A stretch of DNA of 64,000 nt from the NCBI RefSeq assembly GCF_007644035.1, contig NZ_VMTV02000626.1, positions 1 to 64,000 on the forward strand, given 5' to 3'. Position numbers and translations under genes: made by a program. The notes beneath the pieces are model-generated. The model worked only from the letters and a program-made list of their open reading frames with translations. It was not told the origin of the DNA and ran no database searches. Shown one piece after another: positions 48,633-58,020 of this stretch. The DNA comes from Vogesella mureinivorans. Its GTDB lineage: Bacteria > Pseudomonadota > Gammaproteobacteria > Burkholderiales > Chromobacteriaceae. Numbering within the stretch: position 1 is the stretch's first letter; the number at the start of each line of letters is the position of its first letter.

Positions 48633-51179
48633 TCATCCGCCCTCATCAATACCATCAGGTAAAACATCTCCATCCAGAAAATCAGCAAGTACCCTGCTTC
48701 TATTTGGGTGGCGCAGTTTACGCATTGCCTTGGCTTCGATCTGACGAATACGTTCCCGGGTCACATCGAACATCATGCCAATCTGTTCCAAAGTAAAGTC
48801 CTCGTCCAATCCCAGACCAAAGCGATACCTGACAATGGCTTGATCACGCTCTGTCAATTGGGATAGCGCGACTTCTATGGCATCTTGGAGCTCTGTTCTC
48901 ACCATGCAATGGAAACCATCAGTTTCCTCTTCTGCCAGAAGTTCTGGCCAGTCAAGCTCATCAATACCTGCCCGGAAAACCATTTCGCGATCAACTAGCC
49001 GCACTTTCCTGAGCTCTTGGACACTCAGCTCAAGCGCCGCTGCCAGATCATCATCTTTCACACTTATTGATGATTTGCTTGCTAGCTCTCGAGTACAGCG
49101 GTGCATTTTGTTAATTTTTTCCACCATATGCACAGGAACCCGGACCAAGCTAAGCTGATCCGCGATAGCCCGGGTCATGGCTTGGCGAATCCACCACGTC
49201 GCATAAGTAGAAAACTTGAAGCCACGCTGAACCTCGAATTTCTCGGCGGCTTTCATCAGACCGATATTTCCTTCTTGGACAAGATCTTCCAGCGGCATTC
49301 CTCTGTTGCGATATTTGCCCGCAATGCTCATTACCAGACGCAAATTTGCACTCACTAGATCATTACGAGCCTTTTCAAAGATCCGGATATGCTCTAGGGC
49401 AAGTTCAGGCTGGAAATCCGCATCAAGCCGATGGAAGGCATCGATCAAGTTAGCCAGTACCAATGCAGATGGACGAGGAATCATTGCATCGGTCTTGCCG
49501 GACACATTCCCTGCACGCAGGGCGCGAACATAATCTTCAAAAGAACTGGACACACGACCTTCTTCATCGGTCTCGACGGATGCATCCAAGTCAGAGATAT
49601 CCTCTTCGTCAACGTCATCACCACTCACGACCTCACGCTCGAAAGTACTTGCATACAATTCCAGCCCAGCGCTTTCTGGCAAATCCCTCAGGTAACGCGC
49701 CAGAGCCTTGATGGAGGAGTCCATCCGAGTTCCCAGCAGTTCCTCCCCATCCTTGGAAATCAAGCCGACAGCACGGGCATCACGAGAATAAGCTCTCATC
49801 GTACTGGAGTTGTAAGCATTCTCTTCGGACAACGATTCGGATAGATATGCGTCCAATCTCTCGAACGCCTCATCCAGAAACAACGCCTGTTCTTCATCGA
49901 CAAGGCCATCTGCCGCGACATCCGCCAGATTTTCTTCCTCGACTCTGATGCCCACATCCTCAAGCACCTGAAGAGCTGCGGGAAGCAACACATCAGCAGT
50001 AGGGCCAGCATCCAGTCGGCAAGCCTCTGCTACCTTGTCAAAAGCGACCCAGCCACGATGAAAGCCTTCAACAAAGACTGCTTTCAGAAACTCCTGAGCC
50101 TCGCTGTCCCGGCTGACTACAGGTTTCAACTCAGGGAGCTTAAGCTCCACGTCATCCCAAGACTCGTCAGTATTCAGAGCGCGGTGTCTAGTTATGCGAC
50201 GATGAGTCTGCACCGCTGACAACAGAAGCGACACATCAGAATCAGGAGGAGTCACCTCCTCTTCTGCCTTCCAGCCAAAATCATCTTCATGCAAATGGTC
50301 CGGCTCATTCAGGTCCTTTGCCGGCACATCAGAACCATCTGTGCAAGGAATATTCAACTGCACGAAATCATGTGACTTGGCCTGTTCAAAATCATCATCG
50401 TGCAGTGCATTCCCGCCCGTTCCAGTATTCGAGTGGGCAGGCGCGTTATCCGCTAGGAGTTCACCTGTCAGATCATCTGAATCTTTATTCCAAGCGGGAA
50501 AAACCTTCAGATCACCCCCAGCCTCCCTCGGCTGGACCAGCAACACATCCGAAACGACATTGCCCGAATTCCTAGGTAGAGTATTGCGTTGGTGGCGTTT
50601 ACCCTCGATACCCCCCTGTTCAATCACGCCAATATGATCAGTAGCTTTGCAATCAGACTGGCCTGTGTCTGTTGAAGTGAGAACAGTATCACCAATAAAA
50701 AAAGATGTATCGTGATGCGTTCCCGAGGCAGTAGCGGGATCCATGGCTGAGACCGAAGAAGGGGAGACTGCGATTTCAGCCCCATCTGGAATGACATCTT
50801 TGTCACTATCTCCTGCCTCATGACCCGGAAAGTCTCCGGCAGCCTGACCAACTTCACCGAGCGGAGAATAAGCTGGCTCCTCCAGGAGACTCTGCAGCAT
50901 GCTCCCGAGCGCTTCATGCCCTATCTCCGCAGCAATTCTGGCCGCTGTTTTACCCTCGTTGCAGACCAAGGCAGGATTGGCCCCCGCCTCAAGCAACAGC
51001 ACACACAGATCAAGGCTTCCCGTCGCTGCAGAGAGCATCAATGGCGTCCGACCCTGATCATCTCTTGCATCAAGCATAGTGCGGTTACGTATCTGCAACG
51101 CTACAGCTGCCTTGACTCCAGATTTGATTGCAAAACGCAGCATTGCGCTGATTCTGGGTGGCGATTGATTTTGAGGCAT
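48633..51179 (-). CDS. Ankyrin-repeat / RpoD-like sigma factor fusion
   Basis: The 848-residue protein is a fusion. Residues about 35-100 form ankyrin-type repeats ([30 protein letters not shown]). Residues 100-355 are acidic and of low complexity. A segment like sigma region 1.1 follows (about 361-425), a region 1.2-like stretch ([21 protein letters not shown], about 458 on), region 2 (about 603-683, with [20 protein letters not shown] and [13 protein letters not shown]), region 3 and region 4 (about 770-830, with [20 protein letters not shown]). That is the housekeeping sigma-70 plan, with an N-terminal addition I have not seen described. The ATG at 51179 directly follows the WYL gene stop. 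Confidence 0.9.
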   Translation of the reverse strand: MPQNQSPPRISAMLRFAIKSGVKAAVALQIRNRTMLDARDDQGRTPLMLSAATGSLDLCVLLLEAGANPALVCNEGKTAARIAAEIGHEALGSMLQSLLEEPAYSPLGEVGQAAGDFPGHEAGDSDKDVIPDGAEIAVSPSSVSAMDPATASGTHHDTSFFIGDTVLTSTDTGQSDCKATDHIGVIEQGGIEGKRHQRNTLPRNSGNVVSDVLLVQPREAGGDLKVFPAWNKDSDDLTGELLADNAPAHSNTGTGGNALHDDDFEQAKSHDFVQLNIPCTDGSDVPAKDLNEPDHLHEDDFGWKAEEEVTPPDSDVSLLLSAVQTHRRITRHRALNTDESWDDVELKLPELKPVVSRDSEAQEFLKAVFVEGFHRGWVAFDKVAEACRLDAGPTADVLLPAALQVLEDVGIRVEEENLADVAADGLVDEEQALFLDEAFERLDAYLSESLSEENAYNSSTMRAYSRDARAVGLISKDGEELLGTRMDSSIKALARYLRDLPESAGLELYASTFEREVVSGDDVDEEDISDLDASVETDEEGRVSSSFEDYVRALRAGNVSGKTDAMIPRPSALVLANLIDAFHRLDADFQPELALEHIRIFEKARNDLVSANLRLVMSIAGKYRNRGMPLEDLVQEGNIGLMKAAEKFEVQRGFKFSTYATWWIRQAMTRAIADQLSLVRVPVHMVEKINKMHRCTRELASKSSISVKDDDLAAALELSVQELRKVRLVDREMVFRAGIDELDWPELLAEEETDGFHCMVRTELQDAIEVALSQLTERDQAIVRYRFGLGLDEDFTLEQIGMMFDVTRERIRQIEAKAMRKLRHPNRSRVLADFLDGDVLPDGIDEGG

Positions 51180-51186
51180 GGTGAAA

Positions 51187-52071
51187 CTACTCGGCAGGAG
51201 TGAATCCGGGAGCCAGTACCGCACTGGTTACCCCGTATAGAGAAAGAGGATTACGCAACGCAAGCAAATGTTCATGAGCTGAAAGAGTATGTCCGACAGA
51301 GCAATCGACATTCCAGCGCCTAAGCACATAGCCGGCGTTCGCCGCACGTACCCGCATACGCAACACGCCATCAGACATCGAAAAATCACGCTCGATAACC
51401 TCAGGTTGACGACACCCCGGGTGTGGAATCAGATCAAGATCGACAAGCCTTGTCCATTGAGCGTCTTGGTCAAGTCGTTCTCCGACACAAGGGGGCTGCG
51501 AACTTATCTTGGGAGACTCGACACGTGTCAGAACGAAATCGCGGAAGCCTTCATGAGAACGGTCGTAGGCACGCACGTGCCACCGTAAACCGTTATCGAC
51601 TATAGCTCCTGGTACGATCTCCCGACGGTCATACCCGCTACCATTCGAGTGATATCCGATATCTAAAGCGTAGCCGAGATGAATGGCACGGGAGACACAA
51701 GACAAAACATCCATATCAGGACAAGAGATGGAACGGATAAAGTCGCTGGAGATCAAAGGAGCGACAGGCTCCTGCTCCGTCTCACCAAATCCAGAGGATA
51801 ACGCCACCAGTACGCGTTCCAGTGCATATTCAAATACAGGACGAAACCCCGCTGTAGTTACATACTGTCTTGACTGTTGCTCAATTGCCAGATTATCCGG
51901 TGCAATACGCCGGTACAAAGCCAACTCTCGCGTGGCTACGGCAGAGGCAATACCGAAGCGATTACAAATATCAGCTCTAGACACGCGCCCAAGAAAATAC
52001 AGTCGAAAATCGATGTAGGTCATTCGCTTACGTCGACTTTTCGGCAAAACATCGAGCAACAACTTCTGCAT
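51187..52071 (-). CDS. WYL-domain transcriptional regulator (BrxR/CapW-like)
   Basis: The 294-residue protein has an N-terminal winged helix ([26 protein letters not shown], about 28-54), a WYL domain (about 130-200; [23 protein letters not shown] and [23 protein letters not shown] in two parts) and a C-terminal WCX-like domain. WYL repressors of this kind control BREX, CBASS and other defence operons. It is the first gene of the island operon and probably represses it from the palindrome upstream. Confidence 0.88.
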   Translation of the reverse strand: MQKLLLDVLPKSRRKRMTYIDFRLYFLGRVSRADICNRFGIASAVATRELALYRRIAPDNLAIEQQSRQYVTTAGFRPVFEYALERVLVALSSGFGETEQEPVAPLISSDFIRSISCPDMDVLSCVSRAIHLGYALDIGYHSNGSGYDRREIVPGAIVDNGLRWHVRAYDRSHEGFRDFVLTRVESPKISSQPPCVGERLDQDAQWTRLVDLDLIPHPGCRQPEVIERDFSMSDGVLRMRVRAANAGYVLRRWNVDCSVGHTLSAHEHLLALRNPLSLYGVTSAVLAPGFTPAE

Positions 52072-52077
52072 AACAAA

Positions 52078-52107
52078 TGACTATTAAAATTACATGTCAT
52101 TAGTCAA
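52078..52107 (-). promoter_or_regulatory. Probable promoter and operator of the defence operon
   Basis: TGACTA (52078-52083) and TAGTCA (52101-52106) form an inverted repeat just before the WYL gene start, with nested ATGAC/GTCAT. On the minus strand TTGACT (52107-52102) could be a -35 element, with a TTTAAT/TAATAG -10-like sequence 13-15 bases further on. Overlap of promoter and palindrome fits repression by the WYL protein; this is inference. Confidence 0.45.
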
Positions 52108-52504
52108 TGTACTATGCAGTCGAGCAAAATGTCTATAGGGCATAATCAAAAAGATCACACCTGCACAGTCAAATTTTAATACAAACGCATTAAACGAGCA
52201 GCGCTGCCGCTAAGTTTGCCGACTCCCAACACGAGCCTTGACAAAATAAATAGCAATGTGGAGCTGACAAAGGACGGAAAGTTGGCCTCAACTCGCTATC
52301 GGCATGTTGTATGTAGGGCTACAGCTTTACCGCATTACTCCCCTACTCTAGCTAATCCTTATCAGGACGAAGAGGATAAGTACCTACGTGATACACCGAC
52401 TACAGTTGGCTGCTCCATACCACTAACGGAAATCACATTATCGTCCACTGAATGCAACCGCCCCCCTCGCTTAGATATCGCAACCTGCGGCCAACCCTTC
52501 ACCG
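52108..52504. other. Right-hand island junction, no gene recognised
   Basis: From 52108 to about 52480 the sequence is AT-richer than the backbone and has no codon-supported gene; a + strand open frame at 52216-52584 crosses into the antisense of lysE and is not convincing. The uptake-like word TGCGGCCAAC reappears at 52486, so the backbone resumes there. No tRNA, integrase or target-site duplication was found. Confidence 0.5.
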
Positions 52505-53113
52505 CTACGCCGCCAGCTTGCCGGCGGCCAGTAGCAGCAGGCTGCCGGCGCTGGCTTCGGCCAGGCGGCGTTTGGCGTCGCTGATGCCGCCGCGGCGGGC
52601 CATGCTGGCGGCGCTGTAGCCTATCAGGCCGTATACCACGGCACAGCTGCCGATAAAGATGGCGGAAAGCAGCAGCGCCTGCAGGGCCACGGCTTCGCCG
52701 GGCTGGATGAAGTTGGGCAGGATGGACAGGTAGATCAGCAGGCCTTTGGGGTTGAGCAGGCTGGTCACAAAGCCGCGGGCAAACTGCCGCTGCGTGGGGC
52801 TGCCGCTTAGCGCCAGCGCGCCGGGCTGCATGGCGGAGCGGAACATCTGCACCGCCAGGTACAGCAGGTAGGCCAGCCCGGCCCAGCGGATGGCGTGAAA
52901 CAGTGGCGGCCAGGCGGTAATGAGCGCGGCAATGCCGAATGCGGCCAACAGGGCGTGCACGCAGTAGCCGGTAAGAATGCCGGCGTTGGCACGGGTGGCG
53001 GCGGCGCGCCCGCCGGTCAGCCCCTGCGAGGCCACAAACAGGATGTCGGGCCCCGGGGTGCACACCAGCGGGAAAACAGTCAGGCCGAATAGCAGCAGGG
53101 TGTGGCTGGTCAT
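52505..53113 (-). CDS. LysE family amino-acid exporter
   Basis: The 202-residue protein has the LysE/RhtB pattern: six hydrophobic helices and the front motif FPLVCTPGPDILFVASQGLTGG. It is predicted to export an amino acid or related metabolite. The ATG at 53113 follows GGGAGAAACACC; longer frames upstream lack support. It is divergent from an Lrp-type regulator gene, the usual arrangement for control of such exporters. Confidence 0.9.
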   Translation of the reverse strand: MTSHTLLLFGLTVFPLVCTPGPDILFVASQGLTGGRAAATRANAGILTGYCVHALLAAFGIAALITAWPPLFHAIRWAGLAYLLYLAVQMFRSAMQPGALALSGSPTQRQFARGFVTSLLNPKGLLIYLSILPNFIQPGEAVALQALLLSAIFIGSCAVVYGLIGYSAASMARRGGISDAKRRLAEASAGSLLLLAAGKLAA

Positions 53114-53284
53114 GGTGTTTCTCCCTAGTGGTGCCCGCCGCCGCCCGCGCAGCAGCCGGGGGAAACGGCGGTGCCGCAGTGGGCGGGGCAGGCAGACACA
53201 GTGTAGGGAAAGGCGGCCAGAATAGGCTTGCGTAGTGCGCGGCATTTATTGCCATAATGCAATCCGGTTTCACAAAACAGGCAG

Positions 53285-53761
53285 GTGTTGCAATTGGATG
53301 CCGTAAAACTGGATAAGCTCGACCGCCGTATTCTGCAGGCGCTGCAGCGCGATGGCCGCATACAAAACGCTACCCTGGCGCAGCAGGTGGGGCTGTCGCC
53401 GTCCAGCTGCCTGCGCCGCGTGCGCCAGCTGGAAGAGGCGGGGGTGATAAGCCGCTACGTGGCGGTGCTGGATGGCAGCAAGGTGGGCGCGGGGCTGACG
53501 CTGTTTGCGCGGGTATGGCTAAAGGCGCAAGACGCGGACACCACCAACCACTTTATCCAGGCGGTGCGCGATATGCCGCAGGTGGTGGAATGCCACGTGA
53601 TGGCGGGCGAGTGCGACATGCTGCTACGCATTGTCACCACAGATCTGGCGTCGTACCGGCAGTTTCACGCACACGAGCTCACGCGCATTGCCAGCGTGCA
53701 GAGCGTGAAAACCGAAGTACCGATGGAAACCGCCAAGCTCACCCACGCGCTGCCGCTGTAG
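53285..53761 (+). CDS. Lrp/AsnC family transcriptional regulator
   Basis: The 158-residue protein has an N-terminal helix-turn-helix (DKLDRRILQALQRDGR to LSPSSCLRRVRQLEEAGVI) and a C-terminal RAM/AsnC ligand domain (VECHVMAGECDMLLRIV). It probably controls the divergent LysE exporter in response to an amino acid. The start is uncertain: GTG at 53285 is followed by TTG codons at 53288 and 53294, and the latter has the better distance to AGG. Confidence 0.9.
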   Translation: MLQLDAVKLDKLDRRILQALQRDGRIQNATLAQQVGLSPSSCLRRVRQLEEAGVISRYVAVLDGSKVGAGLTLFARVWLKAQDADTTNHFIQAVRDMPQVVECHVMAGECDMLLRIVTTDLASYRQFHAHELTRIASVQSVKTEVPMETAKLTHALPL

Positions 53762-54416
53762 GGTTGGCCGCATGGCACCCTCACCCGCTGCCTATGGCTG
53801 CGATCTGCTGGGGCGCGGTGCATTAACATCAGCGGTTTATGCTGGGCAAGGTTGGCCGCATGGCGCCCTCACCCCCGGCCCCTCTCCCGCAGGGCGAGGG
53901 GAGCACACCAGCGTGCGATACCTTGCCGGGTTGGCCGCATCGCTCAGGCGGCTGGCTCAAGGCTACCTACGGCTGCGCACCGGCATTGCGCTCTCCTGCG
54001 GGGGCGGGGGGTGGCGGATATCAACGATCTATGCGGGGTAAGGTTGGCCGCAGAGCGCCCTCACCCCAGCCCCTCTCACGCAGGGCGAGGGGGGCACACC
54101 AGGGTGCTACACCTTGGCGCGCTGGCCGCAACACGCAGGCGGCTGGCTCAAGCCTACCCACAGCTGCACATCATCATTGCACTCTCCTGCGGGGGCGAGA
54201 GGTGGCGGATATCAACGATCTATGCGGGGTAAGGTTGGCCGCGTCGCGCCCTCACCCCCGGCCCCTCTCCCGCAGGGCGAGGGGAGCACACCAGCGTGCG
54301 ATACCTTGCCGGGTTGGCCGCAGTGTAGCGCCCACCCATCACGCTACCCACGGCTGCGCACCATCATTCCCCTCTCCCCCTGGGAGAGGGGCCAGGGGTG
54401 AGGGCCTGCGGCCAAC
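53762..54416. repeat. Tandem array of ~192-bp units with REP-like palindromes and uptake-like words
   Basis: Units begin with AAGGTTGGCCGC at 53848, 54040 and 54231 (192 and 191 bases apart), with a short degenerate unit at 53762 and a partial last one. Each carries a CCCTCACCCC...CCCTCTC/GAGGGG palindromic block of the REP-like class, and in most a second uptake-like word about 81 bases in (53929, 54312; degenerate at 54115). The last block (54371-54404) is an inverted CCCTCTCCCCCTGGGAGAGGG type palindrome. Open frames read through the array but are products of the repeats. It fills the 676 bases between the Lrp and polyamine-binding genes. Confidence 0.85.
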
Positions 54417-54437
54417 ATTTGCCCGCCAGTAAACGGC

Positions 54438-55529
54438 CTAGCGCCCGCTGCGCAGCTGTTGCCAGATGCGGGTGTAGCCGTTGATGGTTTTGGGGTCGGG
54501 GGTCAGCGCGACAAAGCTGCCTTGCAGGTCGGCCGGCTGGGGGAAGATGGTGCGGTTGTTCACCAGCGCGGGCTGCATGTGCGGGCGGGCGGCCAGTACG
54601 GCGGTGGCGTAGGCCACGTGGTTGGCGTTGGCGGCGGCGGTTTTCGGGTCCAGCATGGCGTTGATGTAGGCGTGGGCGTTGTCTACGTTGGCCGCATCCC
54701 GCGGGATGGCCCACATGTCTACCCACAGGTCTGCGCCGGGGGCCAGCAGCGCCTGGATCTTGATGCCGTTGCGCGCTTCTTCGGCGCGCTGGCGCGCCAG
54801 GTTGAAGTCGCCGTTATAGCCCATGGCGACGCACAGGTCGCCGCTGGCCATCTGGTTGTAGTAGCTGGCGCCGGAAAACATTTTGTAATGCGGGCGCACG
54901 GCTTTCAGCTTGCTGGCCACGGTCTGGTAGTCGGCCAGCTTGTTGCTGTTGGGGTCCAGGCCAAAGTAGTGCAGCGCCACGGGGAAGAACTCGCTGGGCG
55001 AATCCAGCACGCTGATGCCGCAGCCTTTCAGTTTGGCGGTGTATTCGGGCTTGAAGATCAGGTCCCACGGGTTGGCTGGCAGCTTGCCGCCCAGCGCCTT
55101 GCTTACCTTGTCTACATTGATGCCCACAGTGTTAAAGCCCCAGTAGTTGGGCACGCCGTAGCGCTGGCCGGGGTCGAACTGCTCCACGATCTTGAGGATG
55201 GCCGGGTCCAGGTGCTTGAGGTTGGGCAGCTTGGTTTTATCCAGCGGCAGAAACAGCCCGCCGCGTATGCCCAGCGCCAGGGTGTTGTGCGAGGGCACCA
55301 CCACGTCGTAGCCGCTTTTGCCGGTCATCAGCTTGGCGCGCAGGATCTCGTTGCTGTCGAACACGTCGTAGCGCACCTTGATGCCGGTGGCGCGGGTGAA
55401 GTTGGCGTTGGTGCTGTCGGCCACGTAGTCGGTCCAGTTGTACACGTTCACCACACCGGCGGCGTGGCTAGCCATGCTGGCAGCCGCCAGCGCGATGGCG
55501 AGCAGGGGGCGGTAGATCAATGCAGTCAT
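54438..55529 (-). CDS. potF: Polyamine ABC transporter substrate-binding protein (PotF/SpuD-like)
   Basis: The 363-residue periplasmic protein has a signal peptide ending at SHAA (about residue 23) and the mature PotF start VVNVYNWTDYVADSTNANFTRATGI. WGFNTVGINVDKV and the PSEFF segment also fit the putrescine-binding family. The ATG at 55529 follows CTTGAGGAGCCCCGC. It lies ten bases after a putrescine-oxidase-like gene on the same strand, so capture and oxidation of polyamines are probably coupled. The permease and ATPase genes are not next to it. Confidence 0.9.
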   Translation of the reverse strand: MTALIYRPLLAIALAAASMASHAAGVVNVYNWTDYVADSTNANFTRATGIKVRYDVFDSNEILRAKLMTGKSGYDVVVPSHNTLALGIRGGLFLPLDKTKLPNLKHLDPAILKIVEQFDPGQRYGVPNYWGFNTVGINVDKVSKALGGKLPANPWDLIFKPEYTAKLKGCGISVLDSPSEFFPVALHYFGLDPNSNKLADYQTVASKLKAVRPHYKMFSGASYYNQMASGDLCVAMGYNGDFNLARQRAEEARNGIKIQALLAPGADLWVDMWAIPRDAANVDNAHAYINAMLDPKTAAANANHVAYATAVLAARPHMQPALVNNRTIFPQPADLQGSFVALTPDPKTINGYTRIWQQLRSGR

Positions 55530-55539
55530 GCGGGGCTCC

Positions 55540-56898
55540 TCAAGCGGGTTCACTGAAACGGTCGCGCCAGGCGTAGGCGGTATAAGCAAGGCGCAGGCCC
55601 AGTTTTTGTAGCGCGCTGGTGGGTGGCAGGCGCGGGGCCAGGCCGTGCATGGCGCAGGCGGCTTCGGTGGCGGTAGGCGGCTGCCCGGCCATGGCGCGTG
55701 CCAGGGCGCGGCCCAGCCACGGCATGGTGCTGACACCGCTGCCAAAGCAGCCGGCGGCGTGCCACACGCTGCCATCACCCGGCAGGGCACCGTATTGCGG
55801 CAGCAGACGGCGGTTTACTGCCATCAGCCCGCGCCAGAAGTAATCGATCTCCACCCCGGCCCAGGCGGGAAAGCGTGCGGCCAACTGTGCCTGCAGCACG
55901 GCGCGCTGGCGCTGGCCGCTGGCGTCGCTGCCGCTCAGGTCGCCACGGGCGCCAAACAGCAGGCGGCCATCGGGCAGGCGGCGCCAGTAGCTTAGCAGGT
56001 GGCGGGTGTCGAACATGGGGGTCTCGCTGTGGTAGCGGTAGGCGTCCCATTCTGCCGGGCTTAGCGGGCGGGTCACGATGATGTTGGAGATCACCGGTAG
56101 GGTGCGCTGGCGCAGCGCGGGCGGCAGTACGGCCGGCAGGTAGCCATTGGTGGCCAGCAGTAGCTGGCGGGCGTGTACCACGCTGCCGCTGGCGTGCAGG
56201 GTGTGGCCGGCGGCGTGGCGCTGCCAGCGGCTTACCGGCTGCTGCGGCAGCAGCACGGCACCGTGGCGCTGCGCGGCCTGCGCCAGGCCGCACACCAGCG
56301 CCAGCGGGTTCAGCCCGCCACCTTGCAGGATATGCAGGGCACCGTGTTGCGCCGGGCCATCGTGCCCCATGCCGGCAAACACCTGGCGCGGCAGCAGGCG
56401 GCAGGCTACCGGCGTGTGCTGCTGCCAGGCATCGTGCTCGGCCTGCAGCGCGTCCCACGCGGCCGGGCTGTGCGCCACCACGTAGCTGCCGCTGCCACAG
56501 GCCTGGGTGGCGATGCCCTCCTCTGCCGCCAGCGTGGCCACCAGCTGCATGGCCTCGTTTTGTGCGGCCATGAAACCGGCGGCACCGGCCGGGCCCAGCT
56601 GGCGCAGCAGCCCGGCGTAGTCGTGCTTGGTGGCCGGCAGGGTATTAAAGCCGGCGTTGCGGCCGGACGCGCCCCAGCCTATGTCGCCCGCCTCCAGCAC
56701 CGCCACGCTGGCGCCGTGGTCGCGCGCCAGGTGCAGCGCCGCCGACAGCCCGCAGTAGCCGCCGCCGATAATCGCCACATCCACCGTGTGCTCGCCGCTG
56801 CCGGCGGCAAAGGTTGGCCGCGCCGTAGTGGCGTGCCAGTAGCTGGGCGGGGTGTGTTCTGGGCGGTACTGGTCGGCGTGGTAAAAGGGCTGGTACAT
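55540..56898 (-). CDS. puuB: FAD-dependent oxidoreductase, gamma-glutamylputrescine oxidase-like (PuuB/OrdL)
   Basis: The 452-residue protein has a DAO-type FAD fold with the dinucleotide motif DVAIIGGGYCGLSAALHLA (about 40-58) and a GDIGWGASGRNAGFNT segment typical of PuuB/OrdL. It probably oxidises gamma-glutamylputrescine or a related amine. No puuA or puuC lies nearby, so the substrate is inferred from the PotF neighbour. A LysR gene is divergent. Confidence 0.82.
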   Translation of the reverse strand: MYQPFYHADQYRPEHTPPSYWHATTARPTFAAGSGEHTVDVAIIGGGYCGLSAALHLARDHGASVAVLEAGDIGWGASGRNAGFNTLPATKHDYAGLLRQLGPAGAAGFMAAQNEAMQLVATLAAEEGIATQACGSGSYVVAHSPAAWDALQAEHDAWQQHTPVACRLLPRQVFAGMGHDGPAQHGALHILQGGGLNPLALVCGLAQAAQRHGAVLLPQQPVSRWQRHAAGHTLHASGSVVHARQLLLATNGYLPAVLPPALRQRTLPVISNIIVTRPLSPAEWDAYRYHSETPMFDTRHLLSYWRRLPDGRLLFGARGDLSGSDASGQRQRAVLQAQLAARFPAWAGVEIDYFWRGLMAVNRRLLPQYGALPGDGSVWHAAGCFGSGVSTMPWLGRALARAMAGQPPTATEAACAMHGLAPRLPPTSALQKLGLRLAYTAYAWRDRFSEPA

Positions 56899-56973
56899 GG
56901 CGGCTCCGCAAGTGTTGCCACAGTGTGGCCAGCGCGTGCCGCTACCGGCAAGACACGCTTTTTGCTACCTTGT

Positions 56974-56988
56974 GTTAATTAATTTAAC
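56974..56988. promoter_or_regulatory. Palindrome GTTAATTAATTTAAC between puuB and the LysR gene
   Basis: GTTAA (56974-56978) and TTAAC (56984-56988) form an AT-rich inverted repeat in the 103-base divergent space, 13 bases before the LysR start. It may be a LysR box or a promoter part; the evidence is only the symmetry and position. Confidence 0.35.
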
Positions 56989-57001
56989 AGCTGGAGCCGC
57001 C

Positions 57002-57898
57002 ATGGCCCGCCGCCTGCCCCCGCTTAATAGTGTTCGCGCCTTTGAGGCCGCCGCCCGGCTGGGCAGCTTTGTGGCCGCCGCGCAGGAGCTGAACGTGACC
57101 CAGCCGGCCATAGGCCGCCACGTGCGGCAGCTGGAAAGCTGGCTGGGGGTGGCGCTGTTTCAGCGCAATGCGCGTGGCGTGCAGCCCACTGCCGCCGGGG
57201 TGCAGTATCTGGCCACCGCCAGCCGCCTGCTGGACGAGCTGGCCACGGCCAGTGCCGCCCTGGCGCAGCCGCAGCCTGCCCTGCTACGGCTGATGGTGGT
57301 GCCAGGCCTGGCGCGGCGCTGGCTGGCCCCGCTGCTGGATAGCCTGCTGGCGCAGCGCCCCGGCCTGCGCCTGGCGATAGAGCCGCACGCTACGTTTTGC
57401 CAGCTGCAAGCGGGCCAGGCCGACCTGGGCCTGGTGGCCGACGATATCGCCAGCCTGCCCGGCTACTACCACACGCTGGCCGTGCCGCCGGTGTTCCCGG
57501 TGTGCACCCCGGCGTATCTGGCGCAGCACGGCACGCCGGCCAGCCCGGCTGCGCTGCTGCAGCACACGCTGATTCACGAAGACGATGGCGAATGGTGGCA
57601 GCTATGGTTGGCCGCACAGGGCCTGCACGTGCAGCTGCAGCCACAGATGGTGTACTACAGCGCCGACCAGACGCTGGACGCCTGCCTGGCGCACAAAGGC
57701 CTGGCGCTGGCCAACCCGCTGCTGGTGGGGCCAGAGCTGGCCAGCGGCGCGCTGGTACGGCCGCTAGCGCAGGCGGTGGCGCTGCAGGGCTACCATTTCA
57801 TTTTGCCGGCCGGCGGGGTGGTATCTGCCGATATGGCGTGGCTGATGGCGGCGCTATGCCAGCGCGCCCAGCCGGACATGGCGGCGGCGCAGGCATGA
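57002..57898 (+). CDS. LysR-family regulator (GcvA-like), divergent from the polyamine genes
   Basis: The 298-residue protein starts PPLNSVRAFEAAARLGSFVAAA with an HTH at about 20-65 (LNVTQPAIGRHVRQLESWLG), followed by the effector domain. The ATG at 57002 is preferred to one at 56897, which lies within puuB. Divergence from puuB-potF suggests control of polyamine use. Confidence 0.85.
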   Translation: MARRLPPLNSVRAFEAAARLGSFVAAAQELNVTQPAIGRHVRQLESWLGVALFQRNARGVQPTAAGVQYLATASRLLDELATASAALAQPQPALLRLMVVPGLARRWLAPLLDSLLAQRPGLRLAIEPHATFCQLQAGQADLGLVADDIASLPGYYHTLAVPPVFPVCTPAYLAQHGTPASPAALLQHTLIHEDDGEWWQLWLAAQGLHVQLQPQMVYYSADQTLDACLAHKGLALANPLLVGPELASGALVRPLAQAVALQGYHFILPAGGVVSADMAWLMAALCQRAQPDMAAAQA

Positions 57899-57926
57899 AA
57901 AAGGGCGCGGCATGGCTGCCGCGCCC
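57898..57926 (-). terminator. Terminator between LysR and the amino-acid binding gene
   Basis: GGGCGCGGCA (57903-57912) pairs with TGCCGCGCCC (57917-57926). The minus strand continues into Ts (complement of 57898-57902). It serves the minus-strand gene ending at 58021, and may stop the + strand LysR transcript as well, though without a T-run. Confidence 0.7.
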
Positions 57927-58020
57927 TACTGACTGATCTGTATCTACACTGCACTTTCACGCAGTGGTGTTACCTTACCATTACTTTAGTTTTGTGTGAA
58001 AGCTTTTTGTCACACAGGGC

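Noticed and set aside
39604-52504. Phage- or integrase-mediated insertion of the island
   Set aside because: No integrase, transposase, tRNA or matching end repeat could be found, so this route is not supported.
52216-52584. 122-residue + strand open frame at the right island edge
   Set aside because: It continues into the antisense of lysE, has no family resemblance, and no good ribosome-binding site.
52362-53273. 303-residue minus-strand frame overlapping lysE
   Set aside because: Pro/Ala/Arg-rich alternative frame of lysE without motifs; the lysE frame has the LysE signature and a ribosome-binding site.
53762-54416. Possible CRISPR array
   Set aside because: Units are about 192 bases with internal palindromes and no short repeat-unique spacer pattern, and no cas genes are near.
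53839-54432. Open frames of 95-197 residues through the repeat array
   Set aside because: They translate the repeated unit again and again in three frames, with no ribosome-binding site, so they follow from the repeat and are not genes.
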